A stretch of 64,000 nt of DNA from the NCBI RefSeq assembly GCF_000765215.1, contig NZ_JPJE01000006.1:62001-126000 (forward strand). The letters run 5' to 3'. The notes under the pieces are model-generated. The model saw only the letters and a program-made list of their open reading frames with translations. It had not been told where the DNA came from and made no database searches. A program made the position numbers and the translations under genes. This document shows positions 17,708 through 26,046 of this stretch, one piece after another. How positions within the stretch are numbered: the first letter of the stretch is position 1; every line of letters starts with the position of its first letter. This DNA is from Eubacterium sp. ER2. GTDB lineage: Bacteria; Bacillota; Clostridia; Lachnospirales; Lachnospiraceae.

Positions 17708-18559
17708 ATGAACGGGGAAGAGAGACGGGAGAGAGGCGGTATGTCCATGGCGGAGCAGGCGGCGCTGCTGCTGGACAGACTGCAAAGGAGAAGGCCCCTT
17801 GTCCACTGCATCACCAACTATGTGACCGCCAACGACTGCGCCAACATCCTCCTGGCCATAGGGGCCTCCCCCATCATGGCGGACGACCCGGAGGAGACGG
17901 AGGAGATCGCGGCTGCGGCCTCCGCCCTTGTCCTCAACATGGGAACCCCCTCCAGGCGGAAGCTGGAGGCCATGATCCGTGCCGGCAGGAGGGCCAATGA
18001 AAAAGGAATTCCCGTGATCCTGGACCCGGTGGGGGCAGGCGCCTCCCGGCTTAGAAGAGAGATGGCAGAAAGCCTCATCCGGGAGGTCAGAGTGGACATC
18101 CTGCGTGGCAATGTGTCGGAAGTCTCCTTTGCGGCGGGCCTTGCCTCCCGTGAAAAGGGGGTGGACGTATCCGAGGCGGACCGGGGGATCGACCGGACAG
18201 AGGCGGCCCTGGCGGCGGCCAGGCGACTTGGCTGCACTGTGGCAGTGACCGGCGAGGTGGACGTGGTGACTGACGGAAGACGGACGGCCAGGATCCGGGG
18301 CGGCAGCTCCATGATGGCCAGGGTGACCGGGACCGGCTGTATGACCAGCGCCCTGGCAGGGGCCTTTGCCGGAGCAGAAAGAGGAGATGCCTTCCCCGCT
18401 GCTGTGGCTGCTCTGGCATCCATGGGGATCGCCGGGGAGACGGCCTTTGAGAAGGCAGGACATTTAGGATGCGGCAGCTTTCATATAGCCCTCCTGGATG
18501 CCGTGGGAGGCCTGAACGAAAAAAGTATAAGGGAGAGAGCAGAAATTGAAGAAGGATAA
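17708..18559 (+). CDS. thiM: Hydroxyethylthiazole kinase
   Basis: ThiM phosphorylates 4-methyl-5-(2-hydroxyethyl)thiazole, salvaging the thiazole half of thiamine. The sequence has the ribokinase-like fold with [34 protein letters not shown] and the anion-hole/catalytic [14 protein letters not shown]. At 283 aa it is slightly longer than usual because of an extended N-terminus; an ATG at 17741 (MAEQAALL...) is an alternative, but 17708 has AGAGGAGGGAG just upstream. First gene of thiM-thiE-HAD-thiD; overlaps thiE by 14 nt. Confidence 0.92.
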   Translation: MNGEERRERGGMSMAEQAALLLDRLQRRRPLVHCITNYVTANDCANILLAIGASPIMADDPEETEEIAAAASALVLNMGTPSRRKLEAMIRAGRRANEKGIPVILDPVGAGASRLRREMAESLIREVRVDILRGNVSEVSFAAGLASREKGVDVSEADRGIDRTEAALAAARRLGCTVAVTGEVDVVTDGRRTARIRGGSSMMARVTGTGCMTSALAGAFAGAERGDAFPAAVAALASMGIAGETAFEKAGHLGCGSFHIALLDAVGGLNEKSIRERAEIEEG

Positions 18560-19175
18560 GATTGATTATACATTATATCTGTGCACGGACCGGGGACTTA
18601 TGAGCACAGACACTTTGGAAGAAGCGGTAGAGCAGGCAGTCAGAGGAGGCTGCACCGTGGTGCAGCTCCGGGAGAAGGACTGCACGTCCCTGGAGTTTTA
18701 TGAGACCGCGAAAAAGGTCAAGAAGATCACGGACAGATACCAGGTACCTCTCATCATCAACGACCGGGTGGACATTGCCCTGGCTGTGGATGCGGACGGC
18801 GTCCACGTGGGACAGGACGATCTTCCGGCAAAGGAGGTCAGGAGGATCCTGGGACCGGACAAAGTAGTCGGCGTATCTGCCGGGTGTGTGGAGGAGGCCG
18901 TGAAGGCGGCCGCAGACGGGGCGGACTACCTGGGAGTGGGAGCCATGTACGCTACCAGTACAAAGGAGGACGCGGATGTCACCTCCAGGGAGGAGCTTCT
19001 TCGGATCCGGGCGGCTGTGGATATTCCTATCGTGGTGATCGGCGGCATCAACCAGCATACCTATCAGAACTTTAAGGGCATTGGCATTGACGGCCTGGCC
19101 GTGGTGTCGGCAGTGATCGCGGCGGAGGATATTGAAAAGGCGGCCAGGGAGCTGTCAGAAGGCTTTCGCAGTTGA
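18546..19175 (+). CDS. thiE: Thiamine-phosphate synthase
   Basis: A TIM-barrel enzyme (209 aa) that joins HMP-pyrophosphate and thiazole phosphate into thiamine phosphate. [48 protein letters not shown] and PIVVIGGIN are the family's phosphate- and substrate-binding loops. It starts with TTG at 18546 inside the end of thiM, with GGGAGAGAG upstream; no better start exists because strand 1 ([11 protein letters not shown]) begins ten residues in. Translational coupling with thiM is likely. Confidence 0.92.
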   Translation: MKKDKIDYTLYLCTDRGLMSTDTLEEAVEQAVRGGCTVVQLREKDCTSLEFYETAKKVKKITDRYQVPLIINDRVDIALAVDADGVHVGQDDLPAKEVRRILGPDKVVGVSAGCVEEAVKAAADGADYLGVGAMYATSTKEDADVTSREELLRIRAAVDIPIVVIGGINQHTYQNFKGIGIDGLAVVSAVIAAEDIEKAARELSEGFRS

Positions 19176-19204
19176 AACGAGAATGGCAGGAGAGGAACCA
19201 GGGA

Positions 19205-19873
19205 ATGATAAAGTACAACGGAAAAATGTGGGAGGGCGCAGTGTTTGACCTGGACGGGACGATCCTGGACTCCATGTGGATCTGGGAGAGCGTAGACGGC
19301 AGGTTCCTTGCAAATCACGGCCTTCCCGTTGAGGAGAGCTACCTGAAGGCCCTGACCAATATGAATTTTCCCCAGGCGGCAGCCTACACAAAGGAGCGGT
19401 ACGCCATGGCGGAGAGCGAGGCGGCCATCATGGAGGAGTGGTATGCCCTGGCCAGGGGGATGTACGAGAAGGAGATCGGCCTGAAGCCCCACGCGGCGGA
19501 ATACCTGGAGTACCTGCATCGGGCAGGTGTGAAGATCGCCGCGGCCACATCCTCGGAGCCGGTGCTCTTTGAGGCGGCTCTCAAAAACAACGGAGTCTAC
19601 GACTATTTCCACACCTTTGCCCTCTCGTCGGAGACGCCCCACGGGAAGGACACGCCGGAGGTATACTGCCTGGCGGCCAAAAGGCTGGGGACAGAGCCCC
19701 AGAGGAGCATTGTGTTCGAGGATATTTTAAAGGGGATATGCAACGCCAGACAGGCCGGATTTTACACCGTGGCCGTGGAGGATAAGTCCGCCGCGGAGGA
19801 GATGGAGCAGATCCGGGCGGAGGCGGATGTGTACATTACAGACTACAGACAGATGAAGGAGATTGAAAAATGA
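19205..19873 (+). CDS. HAD-family phosphatase in the thiamine operon
   Basis: A 222-aa haloacid-dehalogenase-like hydrolase of the beta-phosphoglucomutase/phosphatase type. The motifs are VFDLDGTILDS (nucleophile Asp), AAATSSEP, and KDTPEVYCLAAKRL with IVFEDILKG. The cap lies between motifs I and II. A TTG upstream (19172) is possible, but ATG 19205 follows GAGAGGAACCAGGGA. It is placed between thiE and thiD and overlaps thiD by 4 nt, so a role in thiamine phosphate or HMP phosphate turnover is a reasonable inference; the sequence alone does not show the substrate. Confidence 0.8.
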   Translation: MIKYNGKMWEGAVFDLDGTILDSMWIWESVDGRFLANHGLPVEESYLKALTNMNFPQAAAYTKERYAMAESEAAIMEEWYALARGMYEKEIGLKPHAAEYLEYLHRAGVKIAAATSSEPVLFEAALKNNGVYDYFHTFALSSETPHGKDTPEVYCLAAKRLGTEPQRSIVFEDILKGICNARQAGFYTVAVEDKSAAEEMEQIRAEADVYITDYRQMKEIEK

Positions 19874-20664
19874 AGTGTGTGCTGACTATAGCCGGGAGCG
19901 ACTGCAGCGGAGGCGCAGGCATCCAGGCGGACATTAAGACCATGGAGGCAAACGGGGTGTATGCTATGAGCGCGGTGACGGCCCTGACGGCCCAGAATAC
20001 CACCGGCGTGTACGGAATTATGGAGTCCACGCCGGAGTTTCTTGAGAGCCAGCTTAACTGTGTCTTTTCAGATATTTTTCCGGACGCGGTGAAGATCGGC
20101 ATGGTCTCCTCCGTACCCCTCATCCAGGTGATCGGGGACAGCCTTACAAAGTGGAAGGCTTCCAATATCGTGGTGGACCCGGTGATGGTATCCACAAGCG
20201 GCAGCAGGCTCCTCAAGGAGGATGCCCAGGCGGCGCTTATGGAGAGACTTTTGCCGCTGGCGTCAGTGATCACCCCCAACATCCCGGAGGCGGAGGTGCT
20301 GACAGGAATGTCCATCGTCAGTGAAGAGCAGATGGAGGAGGCGGCCTGCCGGCTGGGAGAGCTGTACCCGGGGGCGGTGCTGATCAAGGGGGGACACCAG
20401 GTCAGCGACGCCAACGACCTGCTGTATGATCAGGGAAAGCTGGTCTGGCTGCGGGGAGAGCGCATCGACAACTCCAACACCCACGGCACCGGATGCACCC
20501 TGTCCTCGGCCATTGCCAGCAATCTGGCCAAGGGCTTTTCCATGGAGGAGAGCATCCGCAGGGCAAAGGCCTATATCTCCGGAGCTCTTCGGGCAGGCCT
20601 TGACCTTGGCAAGGGGAGCGGTCCCATGAACCACGGCTATGGGATCCCGGAGATCGAGCTGTAG
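19870..20664 (+). CDS. thiD: Hydroxymethylpyrimidine/phosphomethylpyrimidine kinase
   Basis: A ribokinase-fold enzyme (264 aa) that phosphorylates HMP and HMP-phosphate to give the pyrophosphate used by Thi[20 protein letters not shown] at the start, [32 protein letters not shown] and [16 protein letters not shown] are diagnostic. The start ATG overlaps the HAD stop. Together thiM, thiE and thiD form a salvage set; the de novo genes thiC, thiG and thiH are not here. Confidence 0.93.
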   Translation: MKCVLTIAGSDCSGGAGIQADIKTMEANGVYAMSAVTALTAQNTTGVYGIMESTPEFLESQLNCVFSDIFPDAVKIGMVSSVPLIQVIGDSLTKWKASNIVVDPVMVSTSGSRLLKEDAQAALMERLLPLASVITPNIPEAEVLTGMSIVSEEQMEEAACRLGELYPGAVLIKGGHQVSDANDLLYDQGKLVWLRGERIDNSNTHGTGCTLSSAIASNLAKGFSMEESIRRAKAYISGALRAGLDLGKGSGPMNHGYGIPEIEL

Positions 20665-20684
20665 ACAGAGAAGAAAATTTTCCT

Positions 20685-20762
20685 CCAGAGTATATAAAGG
20701 CGTATTCTGGCCCATACTATCTGTATCGGGGACCTTCGCCGGCCCGGCATGCCGGAGCCGGC
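20685..20762 (+). other. Two hairpins after thiD
   Basis: CCAGAGTA (20685-20692) pairs with TATTCTGG (20703-20710, one G-U), a probable weak end of the thiamine transcript. A GC-rich hairpin follows: GCCGGC (20738-20743) with GCCGGC (20757-20762) enclosing the palindrome CCGGCATGCCGG. No T run follows it, so it looks like a structured leader of the next gene. Confidence 0.45.
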
Positions 20763-20820
20763 AGGACAGGTGCCGGGGACAGTGCGGCAAGCAAATATGA
20801 TAAAAAGGAGTCGTGGATGT

Positions 20821-21252
20821 ATGGGTGAGCAGACAAGAAAGCTTTTGGAGGAGTGCAGCAAGGGGTGTAAGATGGCCATAGGCAGCATAGATCAGATCCA
20901 GGAGCACGTAAAGGACAGGAAGCTGAAGGAGCTGATCAGTGGCTACAGAAAGAAGCACAGAGATCTGGAGGAGGAGAGCGGAGCCCTTCTGGCAAAAGAA
21001 GGAGAGGGGGCGCCGCCGGCAGGGCTGGCCGCATCGGCCATGTCCTGGATCACTACCAACGTGAAGCTGATGATGGACGAGAGCAGCAGCAGGATCGCGG
21101 GGCTCCTCATGGACGGCTGCAACATGGGCGTCCAGGGGATCACAGAGGCAGCCAACAGGTATAAGGAGGCCTCCCGGGAGAGCCGATCCGTGGCGGAAAA
21201 GCTGGTGAAGCTGGAGGAGCAGTTCGCAAAGGATTTGAAAGTGTATTTATAA
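20821..21252 (+). CDS. Small helical-bundle protein (DUF2383/ferritin-like)
   Basis: A 143-aa soluble protein that is almost wholly alpha-helical. Four amphipathic helices can be drawn (LLEECSKGCKMAIGSIDQI; RKLKELISGYRKKHRDLEEE; SAMSWITTNVKLMMD; GVQGITEAANRYKEA), in the style of DUF2383/ferritin-like bundles. No metal-binding ExxH motif is evident. ATG 20821 with AAGGAG upstream is chosen; the longer open frame would translate the GC-rich hairpin. It lies between the thiamine and V-ATPase operons and ends at its own terminator. Function unknown. Confidence 0.6.
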   Translation: MGEQTRKLLEECSKGCKMAIGSIDQIQEHVKDRKLKELISGYRKKHRDLEEESGALLAKEGEGAPPAGLAASAMSWITTNVKLMMDESSSRIAGLLMDGCNMGVQGITEAANRYKEASRESRSVAEKLVKLEEQFAKDLKVYL

Positions 21253-21256
21253 AGGT

Positions 21257-21293
21257 AAGGCGCTGATTTCAGATATGGAACCAGCGTTTTTTT
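21257..21293 (+). terminator. Terminator upstream of the V-ATPase operon
   Basis: A 9-bp stem with two G-U pairs (21257-21265 with 21282-21290) leads into seven Ts (21287-21293). Confidence 0.8.
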
Positions 21294-21388
21294 AATATAC
21301 TGAAATATTTCCAAAATCCTTTGCTTTTTTTGCGCAAAAGGTGTACCATTAGGGTAAATTGGCATTTCGTACAAAAAGGAGGCTTGTT

Positions 21389-21700
21389 ATGGACTCTGTT
21401 ATCAACAAATTGACTGAAATTGAAGAGGCCGCTTCTGCCATTGTCTCCCATGCGGAGGAGCAGAAGGCGGCTCTGGACAAGGAGTACGAAGAGAAGAGGA
21501 AGGCCTTTGACGAGGAACTGGAGGAGAAGACACAGCGAAAGCTGCAGGCGATCCGGGATGAGCTGGAGGGGGAAAAGAAGCGGCTCCTTCACGGACAGTC
21601 GGCGGGAAGCCAGAACTCTATCCAGCTCCTGCGGCAGGAGTATGAGGCAAACCATACAAGGTATGCCAGGGAGATCCTGGAGCGGATCACAGAGGTGTAG
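21389..21700 (+). CDS. V-type ATPase subunit H-like coiled coil (NtpF/AtpH position)
   Basis: A 103-aa, highly charged, continuous helix rich in E, K and R (residues ~10-75), as expected for the peripheral-stalk subunit that pairs with subunit E. ATG 21389 follows AAAAAGGAGG. It is the first gene of the operon, 4 nt ahead of subunit C, and the order H-C-I-K-F-E-A-B-D is that of clostridial V/A-type ATPases. Coiled coils diverge quickly, so the name rests mainly on position. Confidence 0.75.
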   Translation: MDSVINKLTEIEEAASAIVSHAEEQKAALDKEYEEKRKAFDEELEEKTQRKLQAIRDELEGEKKRLLHGQSAGSQNSIQLLRQEYEANHTRYAREILERITEV

Positions 21701-21703
21701 CCT

Positions 21704-22750
21704 ATGGGAAATTTACTTGCTTACAGCGGCATTGCCACAAAGGTGAGGGCTATGGAGGCGAAGCTTCTGGGACCGGGGAATTTTGAGGAGATTGCAGCCA
21801 TGAAGAGCGTGCCGGAGGTGGTCTCCTGGCTGATCCGGAATTCCACCTACAAGGAGGTGCTGGAGAGCCTGGATCCGGAGCTGATCCACAGGGGAAATAT
21901 TGAGAAGCTCCTGCAGCTCTCCCTCTATCACGACTACACGAAGATTTACCGGTTCTGCAGCCTGGAGCAGAGGAAGTTCCTGCGGCTGTATCTGAAACGG
22001 TATGAGGTGGAGCTGATCAACTACTGCCTCCGCATTGTCATCAACCACTACCAGGAGCCCTTTGACCTGAACTACAAGAAGGAATTTTTTGACAGGTATT
22101 CCCGGATTTCCATCGAAAGGCTGATCCGGTCCAGGACCACGGATGAGCTCATCGAGAACCTGCGTGACACGGAGTACTATGAGACTTTGAAAAAAATGCG
22201 GGACGGGCGGGCGGTGACTCTTTTTGACTATGACCTGGCTTTGAACCTGTACTATTTTACGACTATGTGGAAGGGCAGGAAAAAAGTGCTGAAAAAGAAA
22301 GAGCTGGAGATTTTCACCAGGGACTGCGGCTCCAAGATCAACCTTCTGAACATTCAGTGGATCTACCGGGCCAAGAAGTATTTCAGCCTGGCGCCGGCAG
22401 ACATCTACGCGCTGCTCATACCCATCCACTACAAGCTGCGGACAGAGCTGGTGCAGGAGATGGTGGAGGCCGAGACGATGGAGGATTTTGACAGGGCCGT
22501 TGCAAAGACAGCCTACGCCCGGCACAGTCATTTTTCAGATGAATATACAATAGAAAAAATGTATGGGGACTGCCTGTATCATCTCTATCTGACGGACCGC
22601 AGGAACAATCCGTATTCCATTGCCTGCATCAACACCTATCTCTTTTTGAAGGAGCAGGAGCTGGAGAAGCTGACAACAGCTATGGAGTGCGTCCGCTACG
22701 GCGTTTCGCCAGATGAGACACTACAGTATGTGGGAGGTCGCAAATTATGA
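21704..22750 (+). CDS. V-type ATPase subunit C (d-like)
   Basis: A 348-aa helical protein matching V/A-ATPase subunit C, which links the central rotor shaft to the membrane ring. The N-terminal YSGIATKVRAMEAKLL and the repeated three-fold helical pattern (RCE-type loops such as LYLKRYEVELINYCLRI; IYALLIPIHYKLR) are typical. The stop overlaps the start of subunit I by 4 nt, implying coupled translation. Confidence 0.85.
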   Translation: MGNLLAYSGIATKVRAMEAKLLGPGNFEEIAAMKSVPEVVSWLIRNSTYKEVLESLDPELIHRGNIEKLLQLSLYHDYTKIYRFCSLEQRKFLRLYLKRYEVELINYCLRIVINHYQEPFDLNYKKEFFDRYSRISIERLIRSRTTDELIENLRDTEYYETLKKMRDGRAVTLFDYDLALNLYYFTTMWKGRKKVLKKKELEIFTRDCGSKINLLNIQWIYRAKKYFSLAPADIYALLIPIHYKLRTELVQEMVEAETMEDFDRAVAKTAYARHSHFSDEYTIEKMYGDCLYHLYLTDRRNNPYSIACINTYLFLKEQELEKLTTAMECVRYGVSPDETLQYVGGRKL

Positions 22751-24693
22751 TCGTGAAAATGAAATTTATCAATATATCAGGGCCCAGAGACGACATTGAC
22801 CGGGTGATGGACCTGTATCTGTCCAGGTACGAGATCCAGCTCGAGTCAGCCCTCTCGGAGCTGAAGACCGTGGAGAACCTGCGGCCCTTTGTGGAGATCA
22901 ACCCCTACAGGGACGCCCTTCTGAAGGCCCAGCAGTATGTGGGGTATTTGAGCGAGCCGGAGAAGATCACGCCGGATACATCCATGGGGCTGGATGACAT
23001 ATTTGAGCTGATCCGGGCGACCAACGAGGAGTACCTCACCTTCCAGTCCCGAAAGGATGTGCTGAAGAGGAAGCAGGAGGAGCTGCAGGCAAAGCAGAAG
23101 GTCATCGAGCCCTTCCGGCCCATGGACGGGGACCTGGGGAAAATCCTTTCCTTTAAGTACATTACCTGCCGGTTCGGAAAGCTGCCGGCGGAGCAGTATC
23201 AGAAGATGGAAAAATATCTCATGAACGACCTGGGAGCCATCTTTGTGAAGGGGCAGCAGGACGAGAGCAGCGTATACGGCGCCTATTTTGTCTCTCCGGG
23301 GGAGGCCCAGAAGGTGGACGCCGTATTCCGGTCCCTCCACTTTGAGCGAATTGAGATCCCGCCCCAGTACAAGGGGACGCCGGAGCAGGCCTGCCGGGAT
23401 CTGACACAGCAGATATTTGACATCCAGAAGGAGATGGACGACATAGACAAGGAGGCTGCGAAGATGCTGGGCGAGAAGGCCCCCCGGCTGGTGGCGGCCC
23501 GGAACCGGCTGGAGGAGCTGGCGCACAACTTTGACGTGCGAAAGATGGCCGCCAGGGTGGCGGACAAGAAGGAGGACTACTACATCCTCTGCGGCTGGAT
23601 GGCGGACGACGACGTGGAGAAATTCATGGAGGAGTCCAAGGACGACGACAAGATCTTCATCGTGGTGGAGGACGACCATGACAGCTACTTCGGGGAGCCC
23701 CCCACCAAGCTGGAGAACCCGAAGATCTTCAAGCCCTTTGAGATGTTTGTGCGGATGTACGGCCTTCCGGCTCACGGGGAGATCGACCCCACCGTGTTCG
23801 TGGGGATCACCTACTCCTTTATCTTTGGCGTCATGTTCGGAGATGTGGGGCAGGGGCTTCTCCTGGTCATAGTGGGAGCGCTGATCTACCATTTCAAAAA
23901 GGCACCCCTGGCGGGTATCATCGCCACGGCGGGAGTCTTCTCCACGATCTTTGGATTTATGTTCGGGAGTATTTTTGGATTTGAGGACATCATAAAGCCG
24001 CTGTGGCTGCGGCCCATTGACCACATGACCACCCTTCCCTTTGTGGGCAAGCTGAACACGGTGTTCATCGTGTCTGTGGCCTTTGGAATGGGGATCATTA
24101 TCATAGCCATGATCCTGCATATCGTCAACGGCCTGAGGGAGCACGATACCCAGGGAACCTGGTTTGACGCCAACGGGGTGGCGGGACTTGTGTTCTACGC
24201 CTCGGTGGTGGCGGTGATCGTCCTTTTCATGACCGGCCACAGCACGCCGGCGGGGATAGTGCTGGCAGTCATGTTCGGGCTGCCGCTGCTCCTCATCCTC
24301 TTTGGAAAGCCCATCACAGACAGGCTGAAAAAGAGGAAGGCAAAGCAGGAAGAGGGGGCGGTGATGTTCCTTGTACAGGGATTTTTCGAGCTCTTCGAGA
24401 CGCTGCTGAGCTACTTTTCCAACACCCTCTCCTTTGTCCGTATCGGAGCCTTTGCCGTCAGCCACGCCGCCATGATGGAGGTGGTGCTGATGCTGGCAGG
24501 AGCGGAGGAGGGAAGTCCCAACTGGGTCGTCATTGTCCTGGGCAACCTGTTTGTGTGCCTGATGGAAGGCCTGGTAGTCGGCATCCAGGTTCTCCGTCTG
24601 GAGTACTACGAAATGTTCAGCCGCTTCTACAAGGGAAGCGGACGGGCGTTTGATCCATATACGAAAAAGAACAAAAATAAAGGAGGAGCTTAA
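22747..24693 (+). CDS. V-type ATPase subunit I (membrane a-subunit)
   Basis: A 648-aa protein with a large soluble N-terminal half (~1-330, with coiled coils at 90-115 and 225-265) and seven to eight membrane helices after residue ~350. FGVMFGDVGQGLLL, FGFMFGSIFGFED and the helix NTLSFVRIGAFAVSHA are the most conserved regions of the family; the Arg in SFVRIGAF is the essential residue facing the rotor carboxylate. It forms the ion half-channels. Confidence 0.93.
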   Translation: MIVKMKFINISGPRDDIDRVMDLYLSRYEIQLESALSELKTVENLRPFVEINPYRDALLKAQQYVGYLSEPEKITPDTSMGLDDIFELIRATNEEYLTFQSRKDVLKRKQEELQAKQKVIEPFRPMDGDLGKILSFKYITCRFGKLPAEQYQKMEKYLMNDLGAIFVKGQQDESSVYGAYFVSPGEAQKVDAVFRSLHFERIEIPPQYKGTPEQACRDLTQQIFDIQKEMDDIDKEAAKMLGEKAPRLVAARNRLEELAHNFDVRKMAARVADKKEDYYILCGWMADDDVEKFMEESKDDDKIFIVVEDDHDSYFGEPPTKLENPKIFKPFEMFVRMYGLPAHGEIDPTVFVGITYSFIFGVMFGDVGQGLLLVIVGALIYHFKKAPLAGIIATAGVFSTIFGFMFGSIFGFEDIIKPLWLRPIDHMTTLPFVGKLNTVFIVSVAFGMGIIIIAMILHIVNGLREHDTQGTWFDANGVAGLVFYASVVAVIVLFMTGHSTPAGIVLAVMFGLPLLLILFGKPITDRLKKRKAKQEEGAVMFLVQGFFELFETLLSYFSNTLSFVRIGAFAVSHAAMMEVVLMLAGAEEGSPNWVVIVLGNLFVCLMEGLVVGIQVLRLEYYEMFSRFYKGSGRAFDPYTKKNKNKGGA

Positions 24694-24695
24694 TT

Positions 24696-25130
24696 ATGAC
24701 TCTTGCATCCAGACTCATTCTCATCGCAGCACTGATCTTAAGTATCATCATCCCCTTCGGGTACTACCTGCTGGGGGAGAAGAAGAAGGGGCGCTACAAG
24801 GCCGCCCTCGCGACAAACATATTTTTCTTCTTCGGCGCCTGCATCATCGGCAGCATCATGATGTTCCATGGGGCTGACGTGCAGGCTGCGGACGCGGCCG
24901 CCCAGGCGGCGTCCAATGCCACAGGACTTGGCTATATCGCCGCCGCTCTGGTAACCGGTTTATCCTGTATCGGAGGCGGTATCGCCGTGGCCAGCGCTGC
25001 CAGCGCGGCTCTGGGGGCCATCAGCGAGGACTCCAGCGTGCTGGGCAAGTCGCTGATCTTCGTGGGACTTGCGGAAGGTGTCTGCCTCTACGGGCTTATC
25101 ATCTCCTTCATGATCCTGGGACAGCTGTAG
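24696..25130 (+). CDS. V-type ATPase subunit K (rotor proteolipid)
   Basis: The membrane rotor subunit, 144 aa. Three hydrophobic stretches are visible: an N-terminal one (residues 5-25), one at 38-58, and the classical c-subunit hairpin (80-108 and 118-142). The ion-binding Glu is E127 in GLAEGVCLYGL; only one carboxylate is seen per subunit. GGGIAVASAASAALGAI is the glycine/alanine-rich helix. It starts 2 nt after subunit I. Whether H+ or Na+ is pumped cannot be decided by eye. Confidence 0.9.
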   Translation: MTLASRLILIAALILSIIIPFGYYLLGEKKKGRYKAALATNIFFFFGACIIGSIMMFHGADVQAADAAAQAASNATGLGYIAAALVTGLSCIGGGIAVASAASAALGAISEDSSVLGKSLIFVGLAEGVCLYGLIISFMILGQL

Positions 25131-25131
25131 G

Positions 25132-25440
25132 ATGAAAATGTATCTCATCAGTGATAATGTAGACACTTATACGGGTATGCGCCTGGCAGGGGTGGACGGC
25201 GTGGTCGTCCACGAGAGGGAGGAGCTTTACGGAGCGCTCCAGGATGTCCTGCAGGACAAGACAGTGGGCATTGTGCTTCTCACAGAGAAGCTGGGCCGGG
25301 AGTTCCCGGACATGATCGACAAGTTCCGGCTGGAGCGGAAGATGCCCCTTCTTGTGGAGATACCCGACAGGCACGGAACCGGCCGCAGCAAGGACTTTAT
25401 CACATCATATATCACGGAAGCGATCGGGCTGAAACTATAA
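25132..25440 (+). CDS. V-type ATPase subunit F (central stalk)
   Basis: A 102-aa Rossmann-like protein that binds subunit D in the central stalk. MKMYLISDNVDTYTGMRLAGVDG at the start, KTVGIVLLTEKLG in the middle and LVEIPDRHG near the end are family features. It starts 1 nt after the K stop, so the two are translationally coupled. Confidence 0.88.
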   Translation: MKMYLISDNVDTYTGMRLAGVDGVVVHEREELYGALQDVLQDKTVGIVLLTEKLGREFPDMIDKFRLERKMPLLVEIPDRHGTGRSKDFITSYITEAIGLKL

Positions 25441-25458
25441 ACAAAGGAGGGATACCTC

Positions 25459-26046
25459 TTGACAGTAGAAGAAAAAATCGCCCACATACAGGCAGTCTCC
25501 ATGGAGGAGGCCCGGGCGGAGGGAAATGAGATCATCAGCGCCTATAAGGCGGCCCTTGAAAAGGTGTTTGAGGATCACAAAAGAGAGGCTGTCCGCCAGT
25601 CTCAGACGCGGGTGCGGGCGGAGAGCACCAATGCCAGGCAGCAGAAGAACCAGGCCATGGCAAAGGCCCAGCTGGATCTGAAGCGGGAGCAGGGCAAGGT
25701 TCAGCAGGAGCTGAAGGACAAACTCTTTGCAGAGGCAGAGGAGCTTGTCCGGGAGTTTATGAAGACAGCGGACTATGACGGCTTCCTTGTAAAGTGCATA
25801 CGAAGCGCTCTGGATTTCGCGGCCGGCGAGGAGATGACGCTCTACATCAATCCCTCCGACGCGGACAAGAAAGAGAGGCTGGAGCGCGAGACAGGGACGG
25901 CCCTGACAGTCAGCGCCGAGGATTTCACAGGAGGCATGCGGGCTGTGCTCAGGGGAAGAAATATCCTCATCGACCACTCCTTCAAGACCGCCCTTGCCAA
26001 CGAGTATGACAAATTTGTGTTCTCAGGAGGTGATGACATTGGTTAA
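25459..26046 (+). CDS. V-type ATPase subunit E (peripheral stalk)
   Basis: A 195-aa protein with a long N-terminal charged helix (residues ~1-100) and a C-terminal alpha/beta domain (GGMRAVLRGRNILIDHSFKTAL) that clamps the catalytic head. The start codon is TTG at 25459, preceded by AAAGGAGGGATACC. Its last 8 nt overlap the start of subunit A. Confidence 0.88.
   Translation: MTVEEKIAHIQAVSMEEARAEGNEIISAYKAALEKVFEDHKREAVRQSQTRVRAESTNARQQKNQAMAKAQLDLKREQGKVQQELKDKLFAEAEELVREFMKTADYDGFLVKCIRSALDFAAGEEMTLYINPSDADKKERLERETGTALTVSAEDFTGGMRAVLRGRNILIDHSFKTALANEYDKFVFSGGDDIG

Noticed and set aside
22846-24465. 539-aa minus-strand frame inside V-ATPase subunit I
   Set aside because: Composition-driven shadow of a GC-rich gene; His/Leu/Val-rich product without a domain.
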